Shown piece by piece: positions 43,565-51,703 of a DNA stretch of 64,000 nucleotides. The translations under genes and the position numbers were made by a program. Numbering within the stretch: the first letter of the stretch is position 1; each line of letters begins with the position of its first letter. The notes under the pieces are model-generated. The model was given only the letters and a program-made list of their open reading frames with translations. It did no database searches and was not told the DNA's origin. The stretch comes from Methanobacteriales archaeon HGW-Methanobacteriales-1 (lineage in GTDB: Archaea; Methanobacteriota; Methanobacteria; Methanobacteriales; Methanobacteriaceae). Location: NCBI GenBank assembly GCA_002839705.1, contig PGYO01000003.1, forward strand, positions 62,001 through 126,000, in the 5' to 3' direction.

Positions 43565-43590
43565 CCATTTGGTATATATGTAACAAATGG
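43565..43590. promoter_or_regulatory. Inverted repeat in the topoisomerase VI promoter region
   Basis: CCATTTG and CAAATGG form a perfect 7-bp inverted repeat with a 12-base AT spacer containing GTATATATG. A second TATA-like AGTATATATTATACC follows at about 43594-43608. The element lies about 220 bases before the top6B start and may be an operator or the promoter itself. Confidence 0.4.
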
Positions 43591-43810
43591 AATAGTATAT
43601 ATTATACCTTTTAATAAATAAATTTTTGAGATATTATTGTAATTTCAGAAAAACCAGGGATTTATAAGTAAAATATTAATACTTAAAGATTATATTTTAG
43701 GATTAATTGTTCTTTATTTCAATTTAATATTGAAATCAAGTCCATCACTAAATCAATATCTCAATTATAATTTTAGATTCAAAATAAATCACTATACTAG
43801 GAGGGTAATT

Positions 43811-45385
43811 TTGGAGAGACAAGCTGGAGAACTCTTTGAAGAGTTTCAAGAATTAACCGCATCTGAATTTTTCAGAAAAAATAAGCAAATGCTTGGATTT
43901 TCTGGTAAGATAAGATCTCTTACCATTGTTTTTCACGAATTGATAACCAACAGTTTTGATGCAGCAGAGGAAGCAGGAATACTCCCTGAAATAAAAATTG
44001 ACCTTAAACGGTTGGATAAAGACCATTATGTTTTAAGACATACGGATAATGGACCAGGGATACCTAAAAACTTCGTTACCAAAGTATTTTGTACCATGTT
44101 TGCTGGTTCTAAGTTTAGAAACATCCAATCTCGTGGTCAACAAGGTTTAGGGTGCAGTGGATGCGTACTGTTGTCCCAGATGACTACAGGAAAACCTGCA
44201 CGAGTTATTTCTGGTTACAAAGAGAACGGAGAACTTAAGGGAGTTCAAATGACCCTTAAGATGGATGTAAAGAAAAATAAGGGGCTTGTGCTGGAAAGAA
44301 AAAAGGTAGATGTTAAGAGTACTGGTGTTTGTTTGGAACTTCACTTTAAAGACGTATCTTACTCTTTATCAGAACAAGGTGCTTTTGAATACATCAGAAG
44401 GACCATGATTGCGAATCCACACGCAAAAATCGTATTTAGAGATCCTACTGGACATAAATACATATTTAATCGAGCCTCAGATGTTATTCCACCATTACCT
44501 AAAGAAGTTCTTCCTCACCCTAAAGGTGTTACGGCTGATGATCTTATATTCATGGCCAAGCACACTGACAAGCGCCGATTCAGAAGTCTGCTAACCAGTT
44601 CACTCTCCAGAATGTCCACTAAAAGAGTAAATGAGATTCAAGAATTGACTGGTATTGACCTTAATAAAAGGCCAAAGGATATGAAATGGGAGGAAGCAGA
44701 ACAAATAGTGGATTTATTTACTAAAATGGACTTTATGGCACCACCAACATCTGGTTTAATACCAATTGGTCAGGAACAAATTGAAAAAGGTGTTGTAGAA
44801 ATTCTAAACCCTGAATTTGTAGCTGCTATTAGTAGGAAACCTGTTACCTACCGTGGAGGAGTGGCCTTTATTATAGAAGCAGGTATCGCCTACGGTGGAG
44901 ACTCTGGAAGAATGGTTGGAGAACAACGCAAAGCTGAAATCATGCGTTTTGCAAATAGAGTCCCATTATCATTTGATCAAGGTAGTTGTGCCATAACTGA
45001 AGGTTTAAAGAGTATTGACTGGAAGAGATATGGAATAAGGGATATGGAAAGTGCGCCCATAACCATATTTGTAAATATTATTTCTACTCAAGTACCTTAC
45101 TTATCCACAGGTAAACAAAGTGTAGCTCCAGAACCAGAAATCTTGCACGAAGTTCGGCAAACCGCCATGACCGTAGCCAGGAAACTACAGAAATACTTGA
45201 GAGCTAAAAAGGCTGAAAAAGAAGAGGCTATGCGTTCTAAAATTTTCGAGGAATACGTGCCAGTCATTTTAAAAGAAGCAGCATTATTAGCAGAAACTGA
45301 CGTACCTGAATATCAACCAGTTCTGGCGAAAGTTACTCGTCGGGCACTGGCAGAATTGATGGGGGAACCCATAGATGATGACTAG
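43811..45385 (+). CDS. top6B: DNA topoisomerase VI subunit B
   Basis: ATPase subunit of type IIB topoisomerase VI, which relaxes and decatenates DNA. GHKL motifs are visible: [14 protein letters not shown] (about residues 40-53), DNGPGIP and [11 protein letters not shown]; then the H2TH insert and a transducer domain with [21 protein letters not shown] (cited in part), whose Lys contacts ATP. I start at TTG 43811 (524 residues) since AGGAGGG lies just upstream and homologs begin with [11 protein letters not shown]-like residues; the frame is open from 43730 without a ribosome site. Overlaps top6A by 11 bp. Confidence 0.96.
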   Translation: MERQAGELFEEFQELTASEFFRKNKQMLGFSGKIRSLTIVFHELITNSFDAAEEAGILPEIKIDLKRLDKDHYVLRHTDNGPGIPKNFVTKVFCTMFAGSKFRNIQSRGQQGLGCSGCVLLSQMTTGKPARVISGYKENGELKGVQMTLKMDVKKNKGLVLERKKVDVKSTGVCLELHFKDVSYSLSEQGAFEYIRRTMIANPHAKIVFRDPTGHKYIFNRASDVIPPLPKEVLPHPKGVTADDLIFMAKHTDKRRFRSLLTSSLSRMSTKRVNEIQELTGIDLNKRPKDMKWEEAEQIVDLFTKMDFMAPPTSGLIPIGQEQIEKGVVEILNPEFVAAISRKPVTYRGGVAFIIEAGIAYGGDSGRMVGEQRKAEIMRFANRVPLSFDQGSCAITEGLKSIDWKRYGIRDMESAPITIFVNIISTQVPYLSTGKQSVAPEPEILHEVRQTAMTVARKLQKYLRAKKAEKEEAMRSKIFEEYVPVILKEAALLAETDVPEYQPVLAKVTRRALAELMGEPIDDD

Positions 45386-46433
45386 AAAAGAAATTGCTAT
45401 TAACAAGCTTAAAAGCCTGGGAGAGACCATCATAGAAGATGTATCTCAAAATAAAGTCCCTGCTGTTAGAGTACCATCACGTGGTACTTCCAACATTGTT
45501 TACGACGAAAACAGAAGACATTATGTGCTAGGAGATCGTTATGGTCAACGTTCTCTGGGAAATGTGAAACAAATAAAGAAAATTGGTCAGATGGTTTATA
45601 TGGCCAATTTCTGTAAGCAATTAGTTGAAAGAGAAAAAACAGCCACTTTAAGGGAGCTTTATTACGTTTCTGAAGGATGGGAAGTTGAATTTGGAACTCA
45701 GGACGAATCTAACATTGTAGGTGAAGATCTGGAAGTAACTTTAGGAATGACCAGAGAAGACTTAGGGTTAATGCCAGAAGAAGATGGGGCCTCAGTTTAT
45801 GGAGATTTAACTATAAAAGAAGACGATCTTGAAATTAATGCACTTAGATCCGGAAAATCAGGTTATACCATTTCTCCCACCATAAATGAAGTAGAATTTG
45901 TGGATCATAACGTACAAAGAGTCATTGCTGTGGAAACCATGGGGATGTTCCACCGAATGGTTCAGGAAAGCGCTTATAAAAAATTCGACACCTTGATTGT
46001 GGGTTTAAAGGGTCAAGCCGCCAGAGCAACCAGAAGATTCCTTAAACGAGTAAATGATGAATTAGACCTTCCAGTTTACATTTGTAACGACGGAGACCCC
46101 TGGGGTTTTCACATAGCCCAGGTTATTATCTCTGGAAGTGCTAAATTGGCTCACGTAAATCATGACCTGGCCACACCAGACGCCAAGTTTCTGGGAGTGA
46201 CTGCTAGTGACATTATAAAATACGACCTTCCGACCGACCCCTTAAAAGACATTGATGTTCTCCGTTTAAAAGAGCTTCTTAAGGATCCTCGTTACCGGGA
46301 TGAAACCTGGAAAATGGAAATTAAGAAAATGCTCAAAATCGGGAAAAAGGCAGAACAGCAATCTTTCTCCAAATATGGATTGGAATACGTAGTAGATACC
46401 TACTTCCCAGAAAAATTGGAGCAGCTGGAATAA
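45375..46433 (+). CDS. top6A: DNA topoisomerase VI subunit A (Spo11-like)
   Basis: 352-residue cleavage subunit. The 5Y-CAP domain carries the catalytic Tyr in [11 protein letters not shown] (about residues 93-103), and the Toprim domain carries Glu in [10 protein letters not shown] and the DGDPWGF acidic triad that binds Mg. Related to meiotic Spo11. The first two codons are ATGATG (45375 or 45378 as start) inside the end of top6B, so the subunits are translationally coupled. Confidence 0.97.
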   Translation: MMTRKEIAINKLKSLGETIIEDVSQNKVPAVRVPSRGTSNIVYDENRRHYVLGDRYGQRSLGNVKQIKKIGQMVYMANFCKQLVEREKTATLRELYYVSEGWEVEFGTQDESNIVGEDLEVTLGMTREDLGLMPEEDGASVYGDLTIKEDDLEINALRSGKSGYTISPTINEVEFVDHNVQRVIAVETMGMFHRMVQESAYKKFDTLIVGLKGQAARATRRFLKRVNDELDLPVYICNDGDPWGFHIAQVIISGSAKLAHVNHDLATPDAKFLGVTASDIIKYDLPTDPLKDIDVLRLKELLKDPRYRDETWKMEIKKMLKIGKKAEQQSFSKYGLEYVVDTYFPEKLEQLE

Positions 46434-46810
46434 TTCCCTGCTCTGATTTATTTTTGGCCTTAAATGGCCTTAATATTATTTTTTTGAATTTTTAAATATT
46501 TTAATGACTTATTTTATTACTTAATATATAATGCTAATTTTAATTATAAATTGTTTAAATAACAATTATTTATAGCACTTTTTTTAAAATCCTTAAAAAC
46601 AATTAAAAAAGTTTATAAAAGTTACAATACAAGATATTCTTATAACTAAACTTATTTAAAGTGAAACTTATTATCCATCTTTAACTTAAGATATTGAGTT
46701 TCAATCAATAGTCTTTAAAGTAAAATAAGATGTTAGAATAACTAAAAAAAATTAATTTCTTCAAATAAAGGTTGCGTGAAATTAATTTAATTCATAGAGA
46801 GGTTGATTAA
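46434..46810. other. Intergenic region between top6A and the GAPDH gene
   Basis: 377 AT-rich bases. GGCC repeats at 46456-46459 and 46466-46469 with a T-run shortly after suggest a terminator for the topoisomerase operon. TTTATAAAA at 46612-46620 is a TATA-like box; if used, the GAPDH mRNA would have a leader of roughly 165 bases. GAGAGGTTGAT precedes the GAPDH ATG. No ORF or RNA gene is recognised. Confidence 0.4.
46456..46487 (+). terminator. Possible terminator of the top6BA operon
   Basis: GGCC-TTAAAT-GGCC can form a short stem and is followed by TTAATATTATTTTTTT, 20-50 bases after the top6A stop codon. The stem is short, but the T-run is typical of archaeal termination. Confidence 0.35.
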
Positions 46811-47824
46811 ATGAAATCTGTTGCAGTAAATGGATATGGAACCATTGGAAAAAGAGTTGCTGATGCAGTATCTGCTCAAGACGACATGAAAATTGTAGGG
46901 GTGTCCAAAACCAAACCTGACTTTGAGGCCCGAATGGCCGTGAAAAAGGGATACGATCTTTACATAAGCATTCCTGAAAGAGAAAAACTTTTCCAGGATG
47001 CAGGTATTGAAATAAGCGGTACTGTGGATGAAATGCTGGATGAATCAGACATCATAGTAGATTGTACACCAGAAGGGATTGGTGCTAAAAATCTGGAAAA
47101 ATACAAAGAATTAGGCTTAAAAGCCATCTTCCAAGGCGGAGAAAAGCACGATAACATTGGATTATCCTTCAATTCATTTGCTAATTATTCAGACTCCTAT
47201 GGAAAAGATTATACTCGAGTGGTTTCCTGTAATACCACCGGACTTACCCGGACTTTAAATCCTATCAATGAATTATGTGGAATTAAAAAGGTTCGAGCAG
47301 TAATGGTTCGCCGGGGCGGAGATCCATCACAAGTGAATAAAGGACCAATAAATGCTGTGGTTCCTAACCCACCAACCGTACCTTCTCACCACGGGCCTGA
47401 TTTAAAAACAGTGATGTATGGTGTTAATATTAATACTATGGCATTATTAGTCCCTACCACATTGATGCATCAACACAATATCATGGTTGAACTGGAACAC
47501 CCGGTGGAAGTAGATGAAATCATTGCTAAACTGGAAGCCACACCAAGAGTGCTTTTAGTTAAGGCCAGCGAGGGTATGGGATCCACTGCAGAAGTAATGG
47601 AATATGCCAAAGAATTAGGCCGATCCCGGAATGATTTATTTGAAATTCCAGTCTGGAAAGAGTCCTTGAATGTAGTTGATGGAGAATTATACTACATGCA
47701 GGCCGTTCACCAGGAATCTGATGTTGTTCCAGAAAATGTGGATGCTATACGGGCTATGCTTGAAATGGAAGAAGATAATAATAAATCCATTGAAAAAACC
47801 AATAAAGCTATGGGTATTTTATAA
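46811..47824 (+). CDS. gap: Glyceraldehyde-3-phosphate dehydrogenase, archaeal type II
   Basis: 337-residue phosphorylating GAPDH of the archaeal class, interconverting glyceraldehyde 3-phosphate and 1,3-bisphosphoglycerate, mainly for gluconeogenesis in methanogens. N-terminal NAD(P) motif [15 protein letters not shown], catalytic Cys in [13 protein letters not shown] (about residue 140), HHGPDLKTV and [10 protein letters not shown] in the catalytic domain. Length matches the family. It has its own long upstream spacer. Confidence 0.97.
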   Translation: MKSVAVNGYGTIGKRVADAVSAQDDMKIVGVSKTKPDFEARMAVKKGYDLYISIPEREKLFQDAGIEISGTVDEMLDESDIIVDCTPEGIGAKNLEKYKELGLKAIFQGGEKHDNIGLSFNSFANYSDSYGKDYTRVVSCNTTGLTRTLNPINELCGIKKVRAVMVRRGGDPSQVNKGPINAVVPNPPTVPSHHGPDLKTVMYGVNINTMALLVPTTLMHQHNIMVELEHPVEVDEIIAKLEATPRVLLVKASEGMGSTAEVMEYAKELGRSRNDLFEIPVWKESLNVVDGELYYMQAVHQESDVVPENVDAIRAMLEMEEDNNKSIEKTNKAMGIL

Positions 47825-47996
47825 TAAAACCCCATATAATTTTTTTATTCATTTTTATCCTATTTTATTTCTATTTCATTAATTAACAAATTAAATCGAT
47901 AGTTTTTTCTTATATTCTAAAATATATTTCTAAAAAATACTTTAATTAAATTTAATTAAGCTAATAAATTTTAAATAAAAACTAAAACGTGATTTA

Positions 47997-48830
47997 ATGA
48001 GTGATAAAATAATATTTGGCCCAGCAGGAAATCCAATTGGTTTTAAGGGAAAAAGTGTGCATGCTTGCAGCTATATTGCTCAAGAGGGACTGGATGCCTA
48101 TGAATATCAGGCCACTTATGGTGTGCGTATAGGTGAAAATTCTGCAAAAGAACTCAAAAAGAATTCTGAGGAAAATAAAATACGGGTTTCCATACATGCT
48201 CCATATTACATCAATTTATCCTCTCAAGATCCAGAAGTCATTGAACGGTCCATTGATCGGCTGGTACAATCGGCCCAGGCCGCAGAATGGATGGGGGCCT
48301 ACAGAATAGTTTTCCATCCCGGTTTTTACACTAAATACACACCATCTGAAGCTATGAATATATGTAAAAAGGCCATTGCAGATATTTTAGAAAAATTAGA
48401 TGTATTAGGAATCAAAAAATTCACCTTTGCCCCAGAAACCACAGGTAAAAAGTCCCAGCTAGGTAATCTGGAAGAAATTGTGGAGATATGTCAAAGTTTT
48501 GATCACTTTGCCCCTACCATTGATTTCGCTCACATTCACGCCCGTGGTGAAGGCAGTATTAAAAATGCAGATGATTACCTGAAAATAATAGATTATTTAG
48601 AGGAAGAACTGTCCATTAAAAGACTGCACTGCCATTTTACTCGAATTGAGTACACTCATGCTGGGGAGAGAAAACATCAAACCCTGGAAGAAAAAGAATA
48701 TGGGCCCCCAGTTAAACCACTTCTAGAAACATTAAATGAAGCTGGATGGAATTCCACTATCATCTGTGAGACTCCATTGATAGATCAGGACGCTTTACGG
48801 TTGAAATCATGTTTTAATAAGATTTTATAA
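47997..48830 (+). CDS. Endonuclease IV-like AP endonuclease/TIM-barrel protein
   Basis: 277-residue xylose-isomerase-like barrel of the AP endonuclease family 2. Metal ligands typical of Nfo are visible: His in SIHAPYYIN, His in IVFHPGFYT, Glu in FAPETTGK, Asp and His in [12 protein letters not shown], His in [19 protein letters not shown] (cited in part) and Glu in IICETPL. The zinc site looks complete, so endonuclease IV activity in base excision repair is likely. It starts with ATG 47997; the preceding TGATTTA gives only a weak ribosome site. Confidence 0.88.
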   Translation: MSDKIIFGPAGNPIGFKGKSVHACSYIAQEGLDAYEYQATYGVRIGENSAKELKKNSEENKIRVSIHAPYYINLSSQDPEVIERSIDRLVQSAQAAEWMGAYRIVFHPGFYTKYTPSEAMNICKKAIADILEKLDVLGIKKFTFAPETTGKKSQLGNLEEIVEICQSFDHFAPTIDFAHIHARGEGSIKNADDYLKIIDYLEEELSIKRLHCHFTRIEYTHAGERKHQTLEEKEYGPPVKPLLETLNEAGWNSTIICETPLIDQDALRLKSCFNKIL

Positions 48831-48893
48831 TTATAAAAATCCTAGAGAAATAATTTTAAGAAATATATGCAAATTTTTAAATATTCCCATTAT

Positions 48894-49082
48894 TTAACTA
48901 ACTTTTAATTTTAATTTGGTTTTAAAGAATTTCATTAATTTTGATGGATAATTAATTTCAGGTAAGTTTTCATAACCACAATTTGGACATTTTATTTTTC
49001 TACAATTGCATGATGGGCATCCAGCACATGTTTCAGATTTTATTTTTTCATCAAAAGAATGGCTGCAAATTTTACATCTCAT
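48894..49082 (-). CDS. Small zinc-ribbon protein at the end of the feo-like locus
   Basis: 62 residues with seven or more Cys in pairs: MRCKICSHSF, then TCAGCPSCNCRKIKCPNCGYENLPE, and a basic tail. This predicts a zinc ribbon or Cys cluster. GGTGGTGAT stands six bases before the ATG. It is the last gene of the iron-box-controlled run. Small Cys-rich proteins often accompany feoB in prokaryotes, so a role with the lost ferrous iron transporter is plausible but not shown. Confidence 0.75.
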   Translation of the reverse strand: MRCKICSHSFDEKIKSETCAGCPSCNCRKIKCPNCGYENLPEINYPSKLMKFFKTKLKLKVS

Positions 49083-49257
49083 ATTATCACCACCATACTA
49101 TGCCTTTTTCAGCGTACATTTTCAACTCCATGCATAATTAGTTTCAAATTTTATTGAAACAATGAATTTATTAATTTCATGAAAAAAATAATTTCAGGAA
49201 TATTTTATCATGTAACTAAAATGAAGATTAAATTAATTGTGATTGATTGAATAATCA

Positions 49258-49359
49258 TCAATCATCATCTAATTCTCTAATTTCAGAGTGATTGTCATCT
49301 TGGTCTAAATCAGCATTTTTTAAGTTTTTAATTCCAATTATACCACTTTTAGTAGTCAT
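49258..49359 (-). CDS. 33-residue ORF with a perfect ribosome binding site
   Basis: Very small protein beginning M-T-T-K-S-G-I-I-G-I and ending in an acidic tail (DQDDNHSEIRELDDD). The case for translation is AAGGAGGTG (complement of 49366-49374), the best ribosome site in the window, six bases before the ATG. It lies 46 bp after the FeoB remnant and about 175 bp before the zinc-ribbon gene, all on the minus strand. I recognise no family. There is no Cys and no membrane helix. Confidence 0.55.
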   Translation of the reverse strand: MTTKSGIIGIKNLKNADLDQDDNHSEIRELDDD

Positions 49360-49405
49360 TTTTTACACCTCCTTAAGATCTCATTATCATGAGTATTATC
49401 TACAT

Positions 49406-49543
49406 TTAAGCGAATCCTAAAAAAGATCCTCCTTGATATATAATAAATGAAACAATCCAGGCCGCCGCTGTAGTATATAAAACCGTGAAAATGGGCCATT
49501 TCCAAGAGTTAGTTTCTCTTTTTATGGTGGCAACCGTTGCAAA
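49406..49543 (-). pseudogene. feoB: C-terminal remnant of FeoB
   Basis: An open frame of 45 codons ending in TAA at 49406 encodes [10 protein letters not shown], then [10 protein letters not shown], then two hydrophobic turns with [11 protein letters not shown] and [10 protein letters not shown]. This is the last membrane segment of a FeoB ferrous iron transporter (the ATI.RE...WKW...Y...AW pattern). The GTPase domain and all other membrane segments (roughly 600 residues in a normal FeoB) are absent. It has no start codon and is out of frame with the FeoA fragment that runs into it, so it is the product of a deletion. Confidence 0.85.
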
Positions 49544-49656
49544 ACTCTTTTAACAAATCCCATTCCCATTAGATGTCTTTTCAGGTCACTCTTACCCTTA
49601 AAAGACACTATATTTCCAGATTGTCCTACTTTAAGTTCGTTTAATTTTTTTATCAT
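49522..49656 (-). pseudogene. feoA: Truncated FeoA fused out of frame to FeoB remnant
   Basis: ATG 49656 opens a 44-codon frame. Residues 1-37 (KLNELKVGQSGNIVSFKGK, then [13 protein letters not shown]) match the first half of FeoA, the small SH3-like partner of FeoB; normal FeoA has about 75 residues. After GFVKR the sequence switches to FeoB coding DNA in another frame and stops after VLQRLPP. The junction lies near 49541-49550. The fragment lacks the second half of the SH3 fold and is unlikely to function. Confidence 0.85.
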
Positions 49657-49706
49657 TTTGTACACGCATTTATTTTCTTATGAAGTTCAGTTTTTCTCGT
49701 TAAAAT

Positions 49707-49988
49707 TCAGACAAGTCCTAAATCGCAAATTATAGTTTGAATAGCTACATTCATGTCTTCTGGTCGAATAATATTTTTTCCATTTCTGGAGGCTTCTCTG
49801 GAAGCTTCCTCTGCTACCATATGGCCCAAATCATCGAGAAATTCTTGAAGATTTTCAACAGCCGTCCGATTAGTTTTGGCCACACGCTCCCTATTTAAAA
49901 TACTTAATTCCATGTTAGCATGCTTTTTTACAATTTTTATAACAGGAGTGAATGGTATATCCATTTTTTTATAGTTTACTTCATTCAT
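49707..49988 (-). CDS. Variant histone-fold protein, first gene of the iron-box operon
   Basis: 93 residues with a histone fold: IPFTPVIKIVKKHA (helix 1, about 11-24), AVENLQEFLDDLGHMVAEEASREASRNG (helix 2, about 43-70) and the diagnostic IRPEDMNVAIQ (loop 2 and helix 3). Canonical archaeal histones have 65-70 residues; this one has an N-terminal extension of about ten residues and an insert of about nine in the helix 1-helix 2 loop (NMELSILNRERVAKTN region). GGTGGT precedes the ATG. It lies directly downstream of three iron-box palindromes and 50 bp upstream of the feoA remnant, so iron-dependent expression is inferred. Confidence 0.82.
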   Translation of the reverse strand: MNEVNYKKMDIPFTPVIKIVKKHANMELSILNRERVAKTNRTAVENLQEFLDDLGHMVAEEASREASRNGKNIIRPEDMNVAIQTIICDLGLV

Positions 49989-50021
49989 TGTACCACCAAT
50001 ATCAGACCATGAAGATTTAGA

Positions 50022-50037
50022 TTTAGGCTTGCCTAAA
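50022..50037. promoter_or_regulatory. Iron-box-like operator 1 (TTTAGGCTTGCCTAAA)
   Basis: TTTAGGC-TT-GCCTAAA has perfect 7-bp arms. It resembles DtxR/IdeR/MDR1-type boxes (TTAGG...CCTAA). It lies 28 bp downstream of a TATA box (50065-50074, minus) and so near the expected transcription start of the histone gene, where a bound repressor would block polymerase. Confidence 0.75.
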
Positions 50038-50064
50038 CTTTCTTTGATTTAAGTGGATTATCAT

Positions 50065-50074
50065 AATATATAAA
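50065..50074 (-). promoter_or_regulatory. TATA box 1 of the histone/feo promoter
   Basis: TTTATATATT on the minus strand, about 80 bases before the histone ATG. Operator 2 abuts it upstream, at the BRE position, and operator 1 lies 28 bp downstream. A transcription start is expected near 50040-50045. Confidence 0.65.
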
Positions 50075-50075
50075 G

Positions 50076-50091
50076 TTTAGGTTTGCCTAAA
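50076..50091. promoter_or_regulatory. Iron-box-like operator 2 (TTTAGGTTTGCCTAAA)
   Basis: Same palindrome as operator 1 with one arm mismatch (T for C), exactly 54 bp away. It borders TATA box 1 on the upstream side, where TFB would bind, and lies downstream of TATA box 2. Confidence 0.75.
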
Positions 50092-50118
50092 CTTTCTTTG
50101 ATTTAAGTGGATTATCAT

Positions 50119-50128
50119 AATATATAAA
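50119..50128 (-). promoter_or_regulatory. TATA box 2 of the histone/feo promoter
   Basis: Duplicate of TATA box 1, shifted by 54 bp; a second possible start would fall near 50095-50100, just before operator 2. Confidence 0.55.
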
Positions 50129-50129
50129 G

Positions 50130-50145
50130 TTTAGGTTTGCCTAAA
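50130..50145. promoter_or_regulatory. Iron-box-like operator 3 (TTTAGGTTTGCCTAAA)
   Basis: Identical to operator 2 and exactly 54 bp from it, abutting TATA box 2 upstream. Sequence beyond it is unrelated to the repeat unit. Confidence 0.75.
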
Positions 50146-50395
50146 AATTTTTTAGTTTAACAAAAATTAAAAAATTGTAATGAGAAATGTTAATGAGGAA
50201 ATATTTAAAGTGTTTTTTTCCTAGCTTATTATCATATTTTAAAAAATGAATATTCAAAAAGAATATATGTATTTAAAGCCATAATGATTTTATTAAAAAT
50301 CAAAAAATAAATATAATTAAAATCCAATTTATTGATTTAAAATTATAATAAATTAAATTATTTTTATCAATTTTTTTTAAATTTAAGGTGATGCA
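50146..50395. other. AT-rich spacer before the AAA ATPase gene
   Basis: Spacer between the divergent operator region and the AAA ATPase gene. AT-rich without a recognised ORF. GGTGAT at 50388-50393 precedes the GTG start of the AAA ATPase. Several TTATAATAAA-like stretches near 50342-50352 could be its TATA box. Confidence 0.4.
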
Positions 50396-51520
50396 GTGAA
50401 ATTTAACAATATAGTTTACGATTCACATATAACAGAAAACAAATTATTAATTGCCTCTAATGAACCTAAAAAAGAGGCCAAAGTGGTTGTTCTCCAACCA
50501 GTAGGTTATCCATTCATTTGTAATTTAGTAGAAACTCCTAAAATAGAAGTTTTTGATAAAGAACTCTTTGAGTTATATGCACAAGACCAGTGGGAAGGAT
50601 TTACTGCAAAAGAAGGTTCTTACCTTTTTGATCAGAAATTACTGCCAGATTATGCTTTTAAGGTTATTAAAGCACATCCTGACGAGTCAAAAATAACTCA
50701 AAATACATCTATACTTCTGGTTGATGTTTTAAAAGAGTGCGATGACATTCAGAAAATAGAAACTAAACTTAAAATAGATGACGTAGTAGGTCAAGAACAA
50801 GCCAAAACCAAATGTAAAATAATAATGAAGTACCTTAAGGATCCTGAAAAATTCAAAGAATGGGCCCCTAGGAATGTTCTATTTTTCGGAACACCCGGTA
50901 CTGGAAAGACTATGCTAGCCAAATCATTATCTAATGAGCTTAAAGTCCCATTATATCTTATAAAGGCCACTACGCTTATTGGAGATCATGTGGGTGATGG
51001 TGCCCGGCAAATACACGAATTATACGATATTGCTGCTAAAAACTCACCTTCAGTGATATTTATTGATGAAATTGATGCTGTAGGCCTGGATAGGAAATAC
51101 CAATCCTTGCGAGGAGATGTTTCAGAAGTAGTTAATGCACTTTTAACTGAAATGGACGGTATAAAGCAAAACTACGGCGTAGTTACCATAGGTGCCACCA
51201 ATAACCCATCAGTTTTGGATTATGCGATTAGGAGCCGATTTGAAGAGGAAATCGAATTTAAGCTTCCAGAAGAACCAGAGAGAAAGGAAATAATCAAAAA
51301 CAACATTGATTCCATGCCACTGGAAGTAAAGGTTTCTGTGGAAAAGCTGGCCCAGCTATCCAAAGGAATGTCTGGAAGAGATATTAAAGAAAAACTATTA
51401 AAAAATTCTCTTCACAAAGCAATATCTGATGATGAAGATGTAGTAGAAATGAAACACGTGGAATACGCCCTTAAGAATTACCAGACTGAAAAGAACGAAC
51501 CTAAGGGAATGTTTGCTTAA
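50396..51520 (+). CDS. AAA family ATPase (proteasome-regulatory-subunit-like)
   Basis: 374 residues. An N-terminal domain of about 130 residues is specific to methanogens; the single AAA module follows: [19 protein letters not shown], Walker A GTPGTGKT (about 166-173), Walker [10 protein letters not shown], second region of homology [20 protein letters not shown] (Arg finger) and the C-terminal lid. It resembles 26S/PAN ATPases but has one AAA domain and no coiled coil or C-terminal HbYX, so a proteasome link is not supported. The start is GTG 50396; the nearby ATG at 50391 is out of frame and hits a stop. Confidence 0.9.
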   Translation: MKFNNIVYDSHITENKLLIASNEPKKEAKVVVLQPVGYPFICNLVETPKIEVFDKELFELYAQDQWEGFTAKEGSYLFDQKLLPDYAFKVIKAHPDESKITQNTSILLVDVLKECDDIQKIETKLKIDDVVGQEQAKTKCKIIMKYLKDPEKFKEWAPRNVLFFGTPGTGKTMLAKSLSNELKVPLYLIKATTLIGDHVGDGARQIHELYDIAAKNSPSVIFIDEIDAVGLDRKYQSLRGDVSEVVNALLTEMDGIKQNYGVVTIGATNNPSVLDYAIRSRFEEEIEFKLPEEPERKEIIKNNIDSMPLEVKVSVEKLAQLSKGMSGRDIKEKLLKNSLHKAISDDEDVVEMKHVEYALKNYQTEKNEPKGMFA

Positions 51521-51703
51521 ACATACTCTTAAAAACGATTATTTTTACATCGGTTATTCTTATTTTAACTTTTTGAAAAGTTTTTGAATTAAATATTAAC
51601 CTATAAATATATTTATAAATTAATTAATTTTAATTTAGCTTAATTGAATTTCATATTTTTTTTTTTGAATAAAAATATTTATCATTAAAATAAATATGAC
51701 TAT

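Larger units (their letters stand above)
50022..50145. repeat. Tandem 54-bp promoter/operator units
   Basis: Two complete 54-bp units (50022-50075 and 50076-50129) differ at a single base (C or T at unit position 7); a third partial copy (50130-50145) holds only the operator. Each unit consists of a palindrome TTTAGG(C/T)TTGCCTAAA, a 26-28 bp spacer and a minus-strand TATA box. The near identity indicates a recent duplication. Confidence 0.95.

Noticed and set aside
47676-47882. Plus-strand ORF over the end of the GAPDH gene
   Set aside because: It is another frame of the GAPDH gene running into the spacer, with no ribosome site and a low-complexity Phe-rich end.
49406-49656. A simple frameshift in an intact feoAB
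   Set aside because: The GTPase and membrane core of FeoB are missing from both strands nearby, so a frameshift alone cannot explain the fragments.
50022-50145. Short CRISPR-like repeat array
   Set aside because: The segments between the palindromes are identical copies carrying TATA boxes, so this is a tandem promoter duplication and not repeats with unique spacers; there are no cas genes.
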